A DNA stretch of 64,000 bases from CBDDCQ01 sp965226285 (GTDB lineage Bacteria > Bacteroidota > Bacteroidia > Flavobacteriales > Ichthyobacteriaceae): positions 372,001 to 436,000 of the forward strand of contig CBDDCQ010000005.1 of NCBI GenBank assembly GCA_965226285.1, written 5' to 3'. Shown piece by piece: positions 26,301 to 35,358 of this stretch. The translations under genes and the position numbers were made by a program. The notes under the pieces are model-generated. The model was not told where the DNA came from. It did no database searches and saw nothing but the letters and a program-made list of their open reading frames with translations. Within the stretch, counting starts at the first letter, position 1. Each line of letters begins with the position of its first letter.

Positions 26301-27672
26301 TAAAACAGAAGCCTTAGTGTCAGAAGTACAAAAGTTCATGGATATGGAAGCTACCGGTATTGTAGATAAGGATACTTGGAGTAATATGGTAGCTCCACTA
26401 AAGGAGGCTTTCAGTATAAAACCTTACAATAAAAAATCATTAGCAGAGCGGTTAAAATATTTTGCAAGCAAACATTTACAATTTCGTTCTTCAGAATTAA
26501 AAGAGGAGAATATAGGACCTTGGATTCGTTCTTATATGGATGGAAACGATGGTGAATGGGCATATTGGTGTCAAGCACTTACTTGTACAGTACTAGACCA
26601 AACTTTTAGTAGCATAGGTGAATATTTTGATGAGTATTATGCCAATACTTGGGCTTGTGAAGTGATGAGAGAACATGCAAGAGATAGAGGTTTACTCGTT
26701 ACTCAAGAACAACTCATCAATCGAGAATATATACCTAAAGAAGGAGACATAGTACTTTATATAGAAGGTATTGAGAAAAAGGCACATCATACAGAAATGA
26801 TATATGAAATATTAAATGAAAAAGAAGGTATGATGAGAACTATAGGAGGCAATACTAATTTTTCGGGTAGTAGAAATGGAGTTGGAACATTTATAGTGGA
26901 CAGGAATTATCTTACAGATGATTTAGAAGTTGTAAAAATGATAGATATGGACATTATTAATAAACACAAAAAGATACCTAAAAACGCTCGAAAATTAATA
27001 AGAAGTTATCCTGATTTTATTATTGGATACAAGGATAACCACATTTTGTTCAAAGATGGCACAAAATTATTGTATAATGATAGTATAAAAAAAGATACTG
27101 AAGAATTATTAACCAATCCGGATATTAAAGACCAATTTTTCTATCCGTATCCAAAAGGAGAATTAAATACTATTCCTGTTCCTTACAAAGATCCAGGAAG
27201 AATTACTAATGAAGATTTCTTTAAAAAAATGTATGGTAGCACAAAAGAAGAAGTAGAAAGTAAATTAGTAGAAATTGATTGGTGTCCTAAATTATCAGGA
27301 GAAAAGATAAAAGTAACTAGTGTGAATGGTATTAGTGAAAAATTCAAAATGATCAGCGCAGAATTAGATAGACATCCAGAACTTAAACCCTATGTATCTA
27401 ATATAGGAGGTACATACAAATGGAGAGTTGTTAAAGGAACAAACCGTTTGAGTTTACATAGTTACGGTATAGCTATTGATATCAATGTCGCCCAATCAAA
27501 TTATTGGCAATGGGATTGTGAATGTAAAGATGAGAAGAGAAAATTAAATTATACTAACCGTATTCCTCAATTAATTGTAGATATATTTGAAAAATATGGT
27601 TTTATTTGGGGAGGAAAATGGTACCATTATGATACGATGCATTTTGAATATCGCCCTGAGCTCTTAAAATGA
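26041..27672 (+). CDS. three-domain peptidoglycan-hydrolase lipoprotein (PG-binding, CHAP-like, M15)
   Basis: The 543-residue lipoprotein (lipobox Cys21, IFSCKTTAQ) has a peptidoglycan-binding-1-like domain at about 40-120 (YTKGDTGYDVLKIKEWL, MDMEATGIVDKDTW). A CHAP-like amidase/endopeptidase follows at about 130-300, with a likely Cys in WAYWCQALTC and His in KKAHHTEMI. The C-terminal peptidase_M15-like domain (about 440-543) has SLHSYGIAIDIN and GGKWYHYDTMHFEYRPE, the zinc and catalytic residues of L-Ala-D-Glu or D,D-peptidases. Both catalytic types are common in phage endolysins. It lies divergently from the capsid-like gene once the inserted methylase is removed. ATG 26041 is chosen because the promoter overlaps 26005; 26032 is possible. 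Confidence 0.78.
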   Translation: MKLKLINTIFYILTFFMIFSCKTTAQIMEDKLLVKQSYLKEIAPLSKTYTKGDTGYDVLKIKEWLMLWQLDENYVDIILNLDTIFDDKTEALVSEVQKFMDMEATGIVDKDTWSNMVAPLKEAFSIKPYNKKSLAERLKYFASKHLQFRSSELKEENIGPWIRSYMDGNDGEWAYWCQALTCTVLDQTFSSIGEYFDEYYANTWACEVMREHARDRGLLVTQEQLINREYIPKEGDIVLYIEGIEKKAHHTEMIYEILNEKEGMMRTIGGNTNFSGSRNGVGTFIVDRNYLTDDLEVVKMIDMDIINKHKKIPKNARKLIRSYPDFIIGYKDNHILFKDGTKLLYNDSIKKDTEELLTNPDIKDQFFYPYPKGELNTIPVPYKDPGRITNEDFFKKMYGSTKEEVESKLVEIDWCPKLSGEKIKVTSVNGISEKFKMISAELDRHPELKPYVSNIGGTYKWRVVKGTNRLSLHSYGIAIDINVAQSNYWQWDCECKDEKRKLNYTNRIPQLIVDIFEKYGFIWGGKWYHYDTMHFEYRPELLK

Positions 27673-27803
27673 TAATTAATCTAAATATATAAAAAAGTAT
27701 TAACTTAACCACATATTATTTTTGATAAACTTTAGGATATTTGACCATTCTATTAATCAAATTATTAAATAACTTTTGATAACTTATTACAAATTAATAA
27801 GTC

Positions 27804-27831
27804 GCCTCTATTTTTTAGAAAAAATAGAGGC
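27804..27831 (-). terminator. hairpin over the sdhB stop codon
   Basis: GCCTCTATTTTT (27804-27815) is the exact reverse complement of 27820-27831. The sdhB stop codon (27808-27810) lies in the distal arm. Downstream (minus strand) is only moderately T-rich, so terminator or mRNA 3'-end protection are both possible. Confidence 0.45.
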
Positions 27832-28560
27832 TTTGATATACTCTCTATTCATACGAGCAATATTTTCAAGTGAAATTCCTTTAGGACACTCTACTTCACA
27901 AGCTCCAGTATTAGTACAGTTTCCAAACCCTTCTAAATCCATTTGATTAACCATATTCATGACTCTTTCTCGGGCTTCTACCTTACCTTGTGGCAAAAGT
28001 GAGAGTTGAGATACCTTTGCTGATACAAAAAGCATAGCCGATGAATTTTTACAAGTAGCTACACAAGCACCACAACCAATACAAGTAGCGGCATCAAAGG
28101 ATTCATCAGCATCCTTTTTTCTTATAGGCATAGCGTTGGCATCTTGTGTATTACCCGATGTATTTACCGATACAAATCCACCTGAAGCAATGATCCTATC
28201 AAATGAACCTCTATCTACTACCAAATCTTTGATTACGGGAAATGCTTTAGCTCTAAAGGGCTCTATGTATATAATATCACCATCGTTAAACATACGCATA
28301 TGCAATTGACATGTAGTAATACCTCTATCAGGCCCGTGTGCTTCTCCATTGATATAAAGTGAACACATACCACATATCCCCTCTCTACAATCATGGTCGA
28401 ATGCTACAGGATCTTCTCCTTTATTTACTAAATCCTCATTGAGTATATCAAGCATTTCTAAAAAAGACATATCAGGCGATATATCCATAACCTTATAATC
28501 TATAAGTTTACCTTTTGCATCAGGTCCAGATTGTCTCCAAATTTTCAGTATTAGATTCAT
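27808..28560 (-). CDS. sdhB: succinate dehydrogenase/fumarate reductase iron-sulfur subunit
   Basis: The 250-residue protein carries three cluster sites: [2Fe-2S] in CREGICGMCSLYINGEAHG with a later Cys in GITTCQLHM; [4Fe-4S] in CIGCGACVATC; and [3Fe-4S]/[4Fe-4S] in CTNTGACEVECPKGI. It passes electrons from the flavoprotein to the membrane cytochrome b. Succinate:quinone oxidoreductase works in the TCA cycle and, in microaerophilic or anaerobic growth, in reverse as fumarate reductase. It is the last gene of sdhC-sdhA-sdhB; 36 bp separate it from sdhA. Confidence 0.96.
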   Translation of the reverse strand: MNLILKIWRQSGPDAKGKLIDYKVMDISPDMSFLEMLDILNEDLVNKGEDPVAFDHDCREGICGMCSLYINGEAHGPDRGITTCQLHMRMFNDGDIIYIEPFRAKAFPVIKDLVVDRGSFDRIIASGGFVSVNTSGNTQDANAMPIRKKDADESFDAATCIGCGACVATCKNSSAMLFVSAKVSQLSLLPQGKVEARERVMNMVNQMDLEGFGNCTNTGACEVECPKGISLENIARMNREYIKASIFSKK

Positions 28561-28596
28561 TTGTTTAGGTACTTAAAAATCTATATTATTAGGAAC

Positions 28597-30606
28597 TTAC
28601 TTATAACTTCTTTGTTTTAATTCTATAGCTTCAAATCTCAACTCTTCTTTGTGCATTTGAGATTTGGTAATGTCCTTACCCATATACTCCCAAGCCGCTA
28701 CATAAGCATAATTTTTATCATCTCTAAGTGCTTCTCCTTCTTCATTCTGATATTCTTCTCTAAAGTGCCCTCCACAAGATTCATTTCTCTCAAGCGCATC
28801 CATAGCCATAAGTTGCCCAAGTTCTAAAAAATCTGCTACTCTTAATGCCTTGTCCAATTCTTGATTAAACCCCTCTCTACTGCCTACTACTTTTACATTG
28901 TTCCAATACTCTTTTTTTAGAGTTTCTATCTCCTCTATTGCTTTTTTTAGTCCTTTCTCATTTCTTGCCATACCTACCTTATCCCACATAATTTTGCCCA
29001 ATTTCTTATGGTAGTAATCTACAGATTTATCCCCATTATTATTAATAAGTTTATCTATTCTTTCATTTACGGCTTTTTCTGCTTGCTCAAACTCCAGAGT
29101 ATCCGTAGATATGGTACCAGTACGAATATCAGCAGATAAATAATCTCCGATGGTATAAGGTAATACAAAATATCCATCTGCCAAACCTTGCATGAGCGCA
29201 GAAGCTCCTAATCTATTGGCACCATGGTCAGAAAAGTTTGCCTCTCCCACCACAAAACACCCTGGTATAGTGGACATCAAATTGTAATCGACCCATACAC
29301 CTCCCATAGTATAATGCACTGCTGGGTAGATCATCATAGGTATTTCATAAGGGTTGTCGTCTATTATTTTTTCATACATCTGAAATAGGTTACCATATTT
29401 ATTCTTGATAACTTCTTTTCCTAGTTTTAGTATAGTTTCTTTATCATTTACATCTAACCGTTTCACTTTGGCTTGTTCCTTTCCATACCGCTCTATGGCT
29501 GAGGAATAATCTAGATAAACAGCTTCACCTGTTTTATTTACGCCATATCCTGCATCACATCTTTCTTTGGCTGCTCTAGAGGCTACATCTCTAGGTACTA
29601 AGTTACCAAATGCAGGATACCTCCTTTCTAGATAATAATCTCTATCTTTTTCCTTAATTTCAGTAGGTTTGAGTTTTCCCAACCTTATTTCTTCTACATC
29701 CTTCTTATGCTTAGGCACCCATATTCTACCATCATTTCTAAGTGATTCGCTCATCAAAGTGAGTTTAGACTGGTAGTCTCCCGATACGGGAATACAAGTA
29801 GGGTGAATTTGTGTAAAACAAGGATTAGCAAAGTATGCTCCCTTTTTATGAATACGCCAAGCTGCCGTAACATTTGATCCCATAGCATTAGTAGATAAAA
29901 AGAATACATTACCATATCCCCCTGAAGCAATTACCACTGCATGAGCAGAATACCTTTGTATTGCTCCTGTAACTAAATTTCGAGCAATGATGCCTCTAGC
30001 TTTTCCATCTACTACTACAAGTTCTAGCATTTCATGCCTTGAAAAAGACTGTATTTTTCCCTTTCCTACTTGCCTTTGCATAGCAGAATAAGCACCTAGT
30101 AAAAGTTGTTGTCCAGTTTGTCCTTTGGCATAAAAAGTACGTGATACTTGCACTCCACCAAAAGATCGATTATCTAAAAGCCCTCCATACTCTCTGGCAA
30201 AAGGTACACCTTGGGCTACGCACTGGTCTATAATATTACCCGATACTTCTGCCAAGCGATATACATTTGCTTCTCTAGAGCGGTAGTCTCCCCCTTTTAT
30301 GGTATCATAAAAAAGTCTAAAAGTAGAATCTCCATCATTCTGATAATTTTTAGCGGCATTGATACCTCCTTGCGCTGCTATAGAGTGTGCTCTACGAGGT
30401 GAATCTTGAAAGTAAAATGCCTTTACATTATACCCCATTTCTGCTAGAGATGCTGCTGCAGAACCTCCTGCTAAACCTGTACCTACTACTATTACATCTA
30501 TCAACCGCTTATTAGCAGGATTCACAAGGCTAATGATATTTTTATGACTTTGCCATTTTTGTTCTATAGACCCTTTCGGTATTCTAGCATTCAATTTGTT
30601 ACTCAT
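28597..30606 (-). CDS. sdhA: succinate dehydrogenase/fumarate reductase flavoprotein subunit
   Basis: The 669-residue protein has the FAD-binding VVGTGLAGGSAAASL (40-54) and AHSIAAQGGINAAKN, whose His is the expected covalent FAD attachment site. Substrate and capping motifs include HPTCIPVSGDYQSKL, RNDGRIWVPK, and RLGASALMQGLADGYFVLP. It oxidises succinate to fumarate at the cytoplasmic face of the membrane. The long N-terminus (about 35 residues before the Rossmann motif) and length near 670 are typical of the Bacteroidota three-subunit enzyme. It starts 3 bp after the sdhC stop, so translation is probably coupled. Confidence 0.96.
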   Translation of the reverse strand: MSNKLNARIPKGSIEQKWQSHKNIISLVNPANKRLIDVIVVGTGLAGGSAAASLAEMGYNVKAFYFQDSPRRAHSIAAQGGINAAKNYQNDGDSTFRLFYDTIKGGDYRSREANVYRLAEVSGNIIDQCVAQGVPFAREYGGLLDNRSFGGVQVSRTFYAKGQTGQQLLLGAYSAMQRQVGKGKIQSFSRHEMLELVVVDGKARGIIARNLVTGAIQRYSAHAVVIASGGYGNVFFLSTNAMGSNVTAAWRIHKKGAYFANPCFTQIHPTCIPVSGDYQSKLTLMSESLRNDGRIWVPKHKKDVEEIRLGKLKPTEIKEKDRDYYLERRYPAFGNLVPRDVASRAAKERCDAGYGVNKTGEAVYLDYSSAIERYGKEQAKVKRLDVNDKETILKLGKEVIKNKYGNLFQMYEKIIDDNPYEIPMMIYPAVHYTMGGVWVDYNLMSTIPGCFVVGEANFSDHGANRLGASALMQGLADGYFVLPYTIGDYLSADIRTGTISTDTLEFEQAEKAVNERIDKLINNNGDKSVDYYHKKLGKIMWDKVGMARNEKGLKKAIEEIETLKKEYWNNVKVVGSREGFNQELDKALRVADFLELGQLMAMDALERNESCGGHFREEYQNEEGEALRDDKNYAYVAAWEYMGKDITKSQMHKEELRFEAIELKQRSYK

Positions 30607-30609
30607 AGT

Positions 30610-31260
30610 TTATATGAATTGTTTAATATAGAAATAAATAGATATAGACGAAAATCCTACAGCTATCAATATACTGTATAGTTTTCCTATCGTTTTAAGC
30701 ATAGGAACATATTTTCCGTGATTGACCCCTATTGATTGAAATGCCGACTGAAACCCATGATTCAAATGTAAACCCAACATTACAAAAGAGATTACATAAA
30801 TTACCGTATAAATTGGGCTTGTGAATAAGGCTATTACTAAATCATAATCCGTAAGTCCTTTCATATCTCCAAACTTCATGGGATAAAAATAATCTCTTAA
30901 ATGTATAATCAAAAACAATAATATTATAATTCCAGTAATAATCATATTCCTAGATGTCCACATAGAATTTACATTTCTATTATCGTAAGCGTATTTTACA
31001 GGAGTAGCTTTCTTATTTTCCAAAGTAAGTTTAATACCATACACAATGTGATATATAAAACCTAATGCCAATACATACTGCATTATCTGTATCATTGGAT
31101 TAGTAGCCATAAAATGTGCAGCACTGTTAAATAACTCCTTACCTCCAAAAAGTGTTAAGTTTACAGCTAAGTGTGTTATGAGAAAAGTAATCAAGAAAAG
31201 TCCTGTTACTGACATAATAATCTTTTTACCTATAGATGACTTTATAAATGTATTGCCCAT
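30610..31260 (-). CDS. sdhC: succinate dehydrogenase cytochrome b558 subunit
   Basis: The membrane anchor has 216 residues and about five hydrophobic helices. Candidate haem-ligand His residues lie in FLITHLAVN, FIYHIVYGI, LLFLIIHLRD and MLGLHLNHGFQ, matching the dihaem b558 type. The start is ATG 31260 (MGNTFIKSSIGKKIIMS); an upstream open extension to 31404 is rejected because a perfect promoter (31287-31317) lies within it. This is the first gene of the operon. With SdhA and SdhB it forms a three-subunit quinone oxidoreductase lacking a separate SdhD. Confidence 0.92.
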   Translation of the reverse strand: MGNTFIKSSIGKKIIMSVTGLFLITFLITHLAVNLTLFGGKELFNSAAHFMATNPMIQIMQYVLALGFIYHIVYGIKLTLENKKATPVKYAYDNRNVNSMWTSRNMIITGIIILLFLIIHLRDYFYPMKFGDMKGLTDYDLVIALFTSPIYTVIYVISFVMLGLHLNHGFQSAFQSIGVNHGKYVPMLKTIGKLYSILIAVGFSSISIYFYIKQFI

Positions 31261-31286
31261 CGAATGTTTTTTGTATTTTTTAGTCT

Positions 31287-31317
31287 CAAATATAGAATAT
31301 TTATAAAACAAGGCAAA
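31287..31317 (-). promoter_or_regulatory. Bacteroidota-type promoter of sdhCAB
   Basis: On the minus strand TTTG (31314-31317) is followed after 19 nt by TATATTTG (31287-31294), one of the best matches in the window. The leader to ATG 31260 is about 20 nt. Confidence 0.75.
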
Positions 31318-31848
31318 TTTAGACACAGAAAAATTCTCTACCAAGAGAATTTTTAATTTATAATCATTCTTAATTCTTTTGTCATAATTGTATAACATTT
31401 GCATACACTTATATAAACTAAAATTTATTTTTACTAATTAAAAAATATATACAAAAAAATTCCAATTGAAAATCTTTTGCAATTTCATTTACTCCCCCCA
31501 GCCAAGTAAACACAAGGTTATATTTTGTTTAGTTCGTCTCCCATAATCACTTATTAATTATTTATTAAGAAATACTTTCAGAGTCAGTAAGCAGCATCCA
31601 AAACATTTTTTATTTTTGTAAAAATAAATACCCATTCTCCTAATTTATCTGTTCCAATTAGATATTGACTTTTTCAAATAATTTACGATTTGAGAAAATA
31701 AGTTTACTTTTGCTCTCATTGAGAGAGGAAATATTTAGTTTTGAAAACTCAAAAGTAATAATCTTAGAACAAATACTTTTTTCTTTTTTTATACTATTTT
31801 TGATATTGACTCATATAATGAATAAAATTAAATATTAAACTTACAAGA

Positions 31849-31856
31849 TAAATTTG
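31849..31856 (+). promoter_or_regulatory. -7 box of the GH92 gene
   Basis: TAAATTTG lies 26 nt before the ATG at 31883. Further -7-like boxes are TACTTTTG at 31705-31712 and TATTTTTG at 31611-31618. The remaining stretch from 31318 to 31848 holds no gene that I can see. Confidence 0.45.
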
Positions 31857-31882
31857 CAGTATCTTAAAATTATTTTACTCTT

Positions 31883-34111
31883 ATGAAAAACAAATTATTT
31901 TATATAACAATTTTACTAAGTTTTGTAGTACAAGCACAACAAAAAAACAAAGATTTTACAAAGTATGTAAATCCTTTTATAGGGACTTCCAATTTTGGCA
32001 CTACTTATCCTGGAGCGGTATATCCCAGAGGAATGGCAAGTGTGAGTCCTTTTAATGTAGCAGGTAAACAAAATAACTTTGATAAAGATAGCCGTTGGTT
32101 TTCTACTAGTTATGAACACACTAATCATTTTCTTACGGGTTTTAGCCATGTGAATTTAAGCGGTGTAGGTTGCCCTGATTTAGGTGTAATTTTACTAATG
32201 CCTACTATGGGAAAAGTACAGACTAACCATTTGCAATATGGAACTACTTATATTGGGGAAACAGCCAAACCGGGTTATTACAGTGTATTTTTAGATAAAT
32301 ACAAAATCAAAACAGAAGTCACTGCAACCCAAAGAGTAGGAATAAGTCGCTATCATTTTCCTAAAGGTAAGGCAAATGTATTACTCAATCTGGGCTTAGG
32401 CTTAACCAATGAACAAGGTGCCATGGTCAAGGTAGTTTCCAATACTGAAATAGAAGGAATGCGTTCAGTAGGTAGTTTTTGTTACAATAGTCCAGAGAGT
32501 GCATACCCCGTATATTTTGTAATGCGTTTTTCAAAACCTGCTAATGAGTTTGGAGTTTGGAAAAAACCTGCAACTTACCAAGGTGTAGAAGCGCAATGGA
32601 TGGGATATAACGGTAAGACTAGATTGATGAAAAACTGTACACATACAGTAGTAGGCGATAGCATTGGTACATATTTTTCGTATAAATTTAAAAAACCACA
32701 AACGGTAACTGTAAAAGTAGGTATCTCTTATGTAAGTATTGAAAATGCTAGAGAAAATTTAAATAAAGAAACCAAAGGAAAAACTTTTGAAACTATTGCT
32801 AAAAATACTTATCAAAAATGGAATGAAACCCTATCTAAAATAGAAGTTTCAGGAGGTACAAAAACAGACAAAATCATTTTTTATACGGCACTTTACCACA
32901 CCCAAATCCATCCTAATATTTTTCAAGATTTTAATGGACAGTATCGAGAGATCAATACAGGTAAAGTCAATCGTACCCAAAACAATCGCTATACGGTATT
33001 TTCTTTATGGGACACCTACCGAAATGTACATCAACTGCTGTCCTTAATATATCCGAAACAACAATCAGATATGATGAAAACAATGCTAGATATGTACGAT
33101 GAAAATGGCTGGCTACCCAAATGGGAACTTAACAGTAGCGAAACCTTTACAATGGTAGGAGACCCCGCTGCTGTAGTCATTGCAGATACTTACCTCAGAG
33201 GCATCAGAGATTTCAATATACAAAAGGCATATAAAGCTATGCTTAAAAGTGCTTATCAAGTTAAAAATAATCCAGTGCGTAGAGGTATTAAAGAATATTT
33301 GGAAAAAGGTTATTTGACTACCCAATCAACTAATAGTGGAGCAGTTTCCATCACACAAGAGTTTAATATTGCAGATTACGCCATAGCACAGTTGGCAAAG
33401 GCCTTGGGCAAAAAATCAGAGTCTAAAAAATTTTATAAACGCTCCATATCTTACCGAAAATTATTTGATAAAAGCCATAACTTATTGCGTCCTAAAAATC
33501 CTGATGGTTCTTGGCATAGTCCTTTCAACCCTGATACAGGGGCAAACTTTGTTAAAAATATTGCGTTTATAGAAGGAAATTCTTGGCAATATACTTTTAT
33601 GGTAAGTCATGATACACCAGAACTTATTAAATTAATGGGAGGAGCAAAAACTTTTGTAAATCAATTAGAAAAAGTTTTTGAAAATAAACAATTTGATATG
33701 GCAAATGAACCCGATATTGGATATCCTTACTTATTTAATTTTATTGAGGGAGAACAATGGCGAACTCAAAAACATGTTGCCAATCTAATTAAAATCCACT
33801 TTAAGAATGCCCCAGATGGTATTCCCGGTAATGACGATACTGGAACAATGTCGGCGTGGTTGGTTTATAGCATGATGGGAATTTACCCTGTAATCCCTGC
33901 AAAACCTGTATATACAGTTACTAAACCCATCTTTGATAAAATTGTTATTCACTTAGATAAAAAATATCACAAAAAAGATAAAATCACCATCTATAATCAA
34001 GTACCTAATGGAAAATATATCAAAAACATTATTTTAGGTAATACCTCCTCTTCCTCCTATTTCATTTCACATAAAGATTTGATAGAAAAAGGAAATTTAA
34101 AATTTGAATAA
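31883..34111 (+). CDS. GH92-family alpha-mannosidase
   Basis: The 742-residue protein has a cleavable signal peptide (to about AQA, residue 19) and no lipobox Cys, so it is probably periplasmic. GH92 signatures include YVNPFIGTSNFGTTYPGAVY, GFSHVNLSGVGCPDLG, LWDTYRNVHQLLSLIYP, WELNSSETFTMVGDPAAVV (with the probable general acid Glu) and PGNDDTGTMSAWLVYSMMG. GH92 enzymes are calcium-dependent exo-mannosidases that trim alpha-1,2 (and other) mannose from N-glycans, in Bacteroidota usually after import by SusC/SusD. It is monocistronic, with its own promoter and a terminator at 34125. The GH47 enzyme at 61669 would act on the same kind of substrate. Confidence 0.93.
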   Translation: MKNKLFYITILLSFVVQAQQKNKDFTKYVNPFIGTSNFGTTYPGAVYPRGMASVSPFNVAGKQNNFDKDSRWFSTSYEHTNHFLTGFSHVNLSGVGCPDLGVILLMPTMGKVQTNHLQYGTTYIGETAKPGYYSVFLDKYKIKTEVTATQRVGISRYHFPKGKANVLLNLGLGLTNEQGAMVKVVSNTEIEGMRSVGSFCYNSPESAYPVYFVMRFSKPANEFGVWKKPATYQGVEAQWMGYNGKTRLMKNCTHTVVGDSIGTYFSYKFKKPQTVTVKVGISYVSIENARENLNKETKGKTFETIAKNTYQKWNETLSKIEVSGGTKTDKIIFYTALYHTQIHPNIFQDFNGQYREINTGKVNRTQNNRYTVFSLWDTYRNVHQLLSLIYPKQQSDMMKTMLDMYDENGWLPKWELNSSETFTMVGDPAAVVIADTYLRGIRDFNIQKAYKAMLKSAYQVKNNPVRRGIKEYLEKGYLTTQSTNSGAVSITQEFNIADYAIAQLAKALGKKSESKKFYKRSISYRKLFDKSHNLLRPKNPDGSWHSPFNPDTGANFVKNIAFIEGNSWQYTFMVSHDTPELIKLMGGAKTFVNQLEKVFENKQFDMANEPDIGYPYLFNFIEGEQWRTQKHVANLIKIHFKNAPDGIPGNDDTGTMSAWLVYSMMGIYPVIPAKPVYTVTKPIFDKIVIHLDKKYHKKDKITIYNQVPNGKYIKNIILGNTSSSSYFISHKDLIEKGNLKFE

Positions 34112-34124
34112 ACCTATAATCAAG

Positions 34125-34160
34125 AAAACGTTATAAATAAATTAATTTATAGCGTTTTTT
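34125..34160 (+). terminator. intrinsic terminator after GH92
   Basis: AAAACG plus a T/A-rich arm (34125-34137) pairs with 34144-34157 (TTTATAGCGTTTT), followed by a T-run to 34160. Confidence 0.7.
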
Positions 34161-34236
34161 CCGTGTGACCTCGAGAATATAAAACTCTTCAAAACAACTT
34201 ATTTTACTTAATATTTAACTTTTATTGGACCTTATA

Positions 34237-34276
34237 TAATCGGAAAAACGGAATATCACTTTTGAAAAACAGAATG
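34237..34276 (-). repeat. 40-bp dispersed repeat, copy B (inverted)
   Basis: This is the reverse complement of 16741-16780 over 40 bp. Here it lies about 125 bp past the GH92 stop, not next to an obvious promoter. Its orientation points back toward GH92. Confidence 0.6.
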
Positions 34277-34470
34277 TATTCTTTCTTTACAAAATACAGG
34301 GAATACCCTCATATATATTAGCAAAACCCTATACATGCAGGGGTGTTATCTTAAAGGTGTGTAAATGAAGATGATACGAATTTATCTGCTATTAATTATA
34401 TATTACCTCTCTAAAATTTAACTTATCATGTTCCATCTAAACCTACTCTATTAAATTAAGCACCACCTCT

Positions 34471-34538
34471 TACAAAAAACCCCTATACCATAAATATTAT
34501 ATAGCATAGGGGACAAACAAGTTAATGAATATACACAA
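34471..34538 (-). ncRNA. possible small RNA (promoter box plus terminator hairpin)
   Basis: A perfect minus-strand -7 box, TATCTTTG (34544-34551), is followed about 30 nt later by a hairpin (CCCCTATG..., with arms CCCCTAT and ATAGGGG closing an internal AT-rich stem) and a T-run reaching 34471. Together they would give a transcript of about 65-70 nt with no ORF. No minus-strand gene lies just upstream, so the terminator has no other client. No -33 box was found. The rest of the 34161-34800 gap holds no gene that I can see. Confidence 0.4.
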
Positions 34539-34800
34539 CGGTGCAAAGATACTAAAAATATTTTTAAAAACTAAAAAAAATTATATTTTTATACATTCCA
34601 TACACCTATTTTGAGAGGTATCCATTTAGAGGTACCAAAGTAACATAATACTCTATATACGATCCTAATTATTAATATTATATCATATTAAAAAATTAGT
34701 AAAAGATAAAATACAAGGCATTCTCTTTTTTGGAGAAGAAACATTGAATGTATTATGATATGAAATTGCGAAATTTACCTTTTGAATAAGATTTTATACC

Positions 34801-35163
34801 TTGAATATAAGTAGTATTTCAAAATATAATTTATTTAGAATAGACTGCAAGGAAAGTGATGTAAACTACTATGGAACTTCATTTAGTTTAACAGAATTTA
34901 TGCTTGATATGACATTTAAAGAGTTTTTCAATGCCGTAAAAAACTGGTTAAACTTAAGAGATGTCTATACAAGGCAATATGGTTTTTATAGATTATGTAG
35001 ATCAAAAACTCGATTATATTATAAAGATTATACCAAATATGAAAAAGACAATGTAAACATAGAAATAGACAAAAGCAAAACCTTTTCACTAATATACACT
35101 AATGTTTTTCCTTTTGATTGGGTAATACGAGAGCGATATTTTGGAGGTGGTTCAGGAACTTGA
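34801..35163 (+). CDS. hypothetical protein, start uncertain
   Basis: The open frame gives up to 120 residues from a TTG at 34801; the first ATG is at 34900 (MLDMTFKEFFNAVKNW). An in-frame stop lies just upstream of the TTG and no proper promoter box was found. The protein is rich in Tyr, Lys and Asp and ends in VIRERYFGGGSGT. I recognise no family, signal peptide or membrane segment. Another frame continues past its stop, from about 35142 to 35230 (VVQELEIILKIILHEGRLM), so the gene may be frameshifted. It could be the remains of an accessory gene rather than a working one. Confidence 0.35.
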   Translation: MNISSISKYNLFRIDCKESDVNYYGTSFSLTEFMLDMTFKEFFNAVKNWLNLRDVYTRQYGFYRLCRSKTRLYYKDYTKYEKDNVNIEIDKSKTFSLIYTNVFPFDWVIRERYFGGGSGT

Positions 35164-35249
35164 AATTATACTTAAAATCATACTTCACGAAGGTAGATTA
35201 ATGAGCGGTTATTTGCTTAAGAAAAAATAACTGTCGGTTTGTTTAACTC

Positions 35250-35279
35250 AAAAAGCCCTGCAACTGTAGGGCTTTTTTT
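35250..35279 (+). terminator. intrinsic terminator
   Basis: AAAAAGCCCTGCA pairs with TGTAGGGCTTTTTT around a short loop. It ends the 34801 transcript and separates it from the DUF4160 gene, whose frame-open extension across it is therefore not used. Confidence 0.8.
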
Positions 35280-35303
35280 ATATATAAAAAAAAGTAAAAA
35301 AAC

Positions 35304-35333
35304 TTGTAGGTCTAAAAATTTAGACTATATTTG
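35304..35333 (+). promoter_or_regulatory. Bacteroidota-type promoter of the DUF4160-DUF2442 pair
   Basis: TTG (35304-35306), 19 nt, then TATATTTG (35326-35333): an ideal pair, 25 nt before the ATG at 35359. Confidence 0.7.
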
Positions 35334-35358
35334 TATCCTAATTAAACAACAAAAAGTT

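Noticed and set aside
31261..31404. 48-residue N-terminal extension of SdhC
   Set aside because: An ideal promoter lies within it (31287-31317) and family members start at MGNTFIKSS-like positions.
35239..35358. 40-residue N-terminal extension of the DUF4160 protein
   Set aside because: It would start inside a terminator (35250-35279) and upstream of the promoter at 35304-35333.
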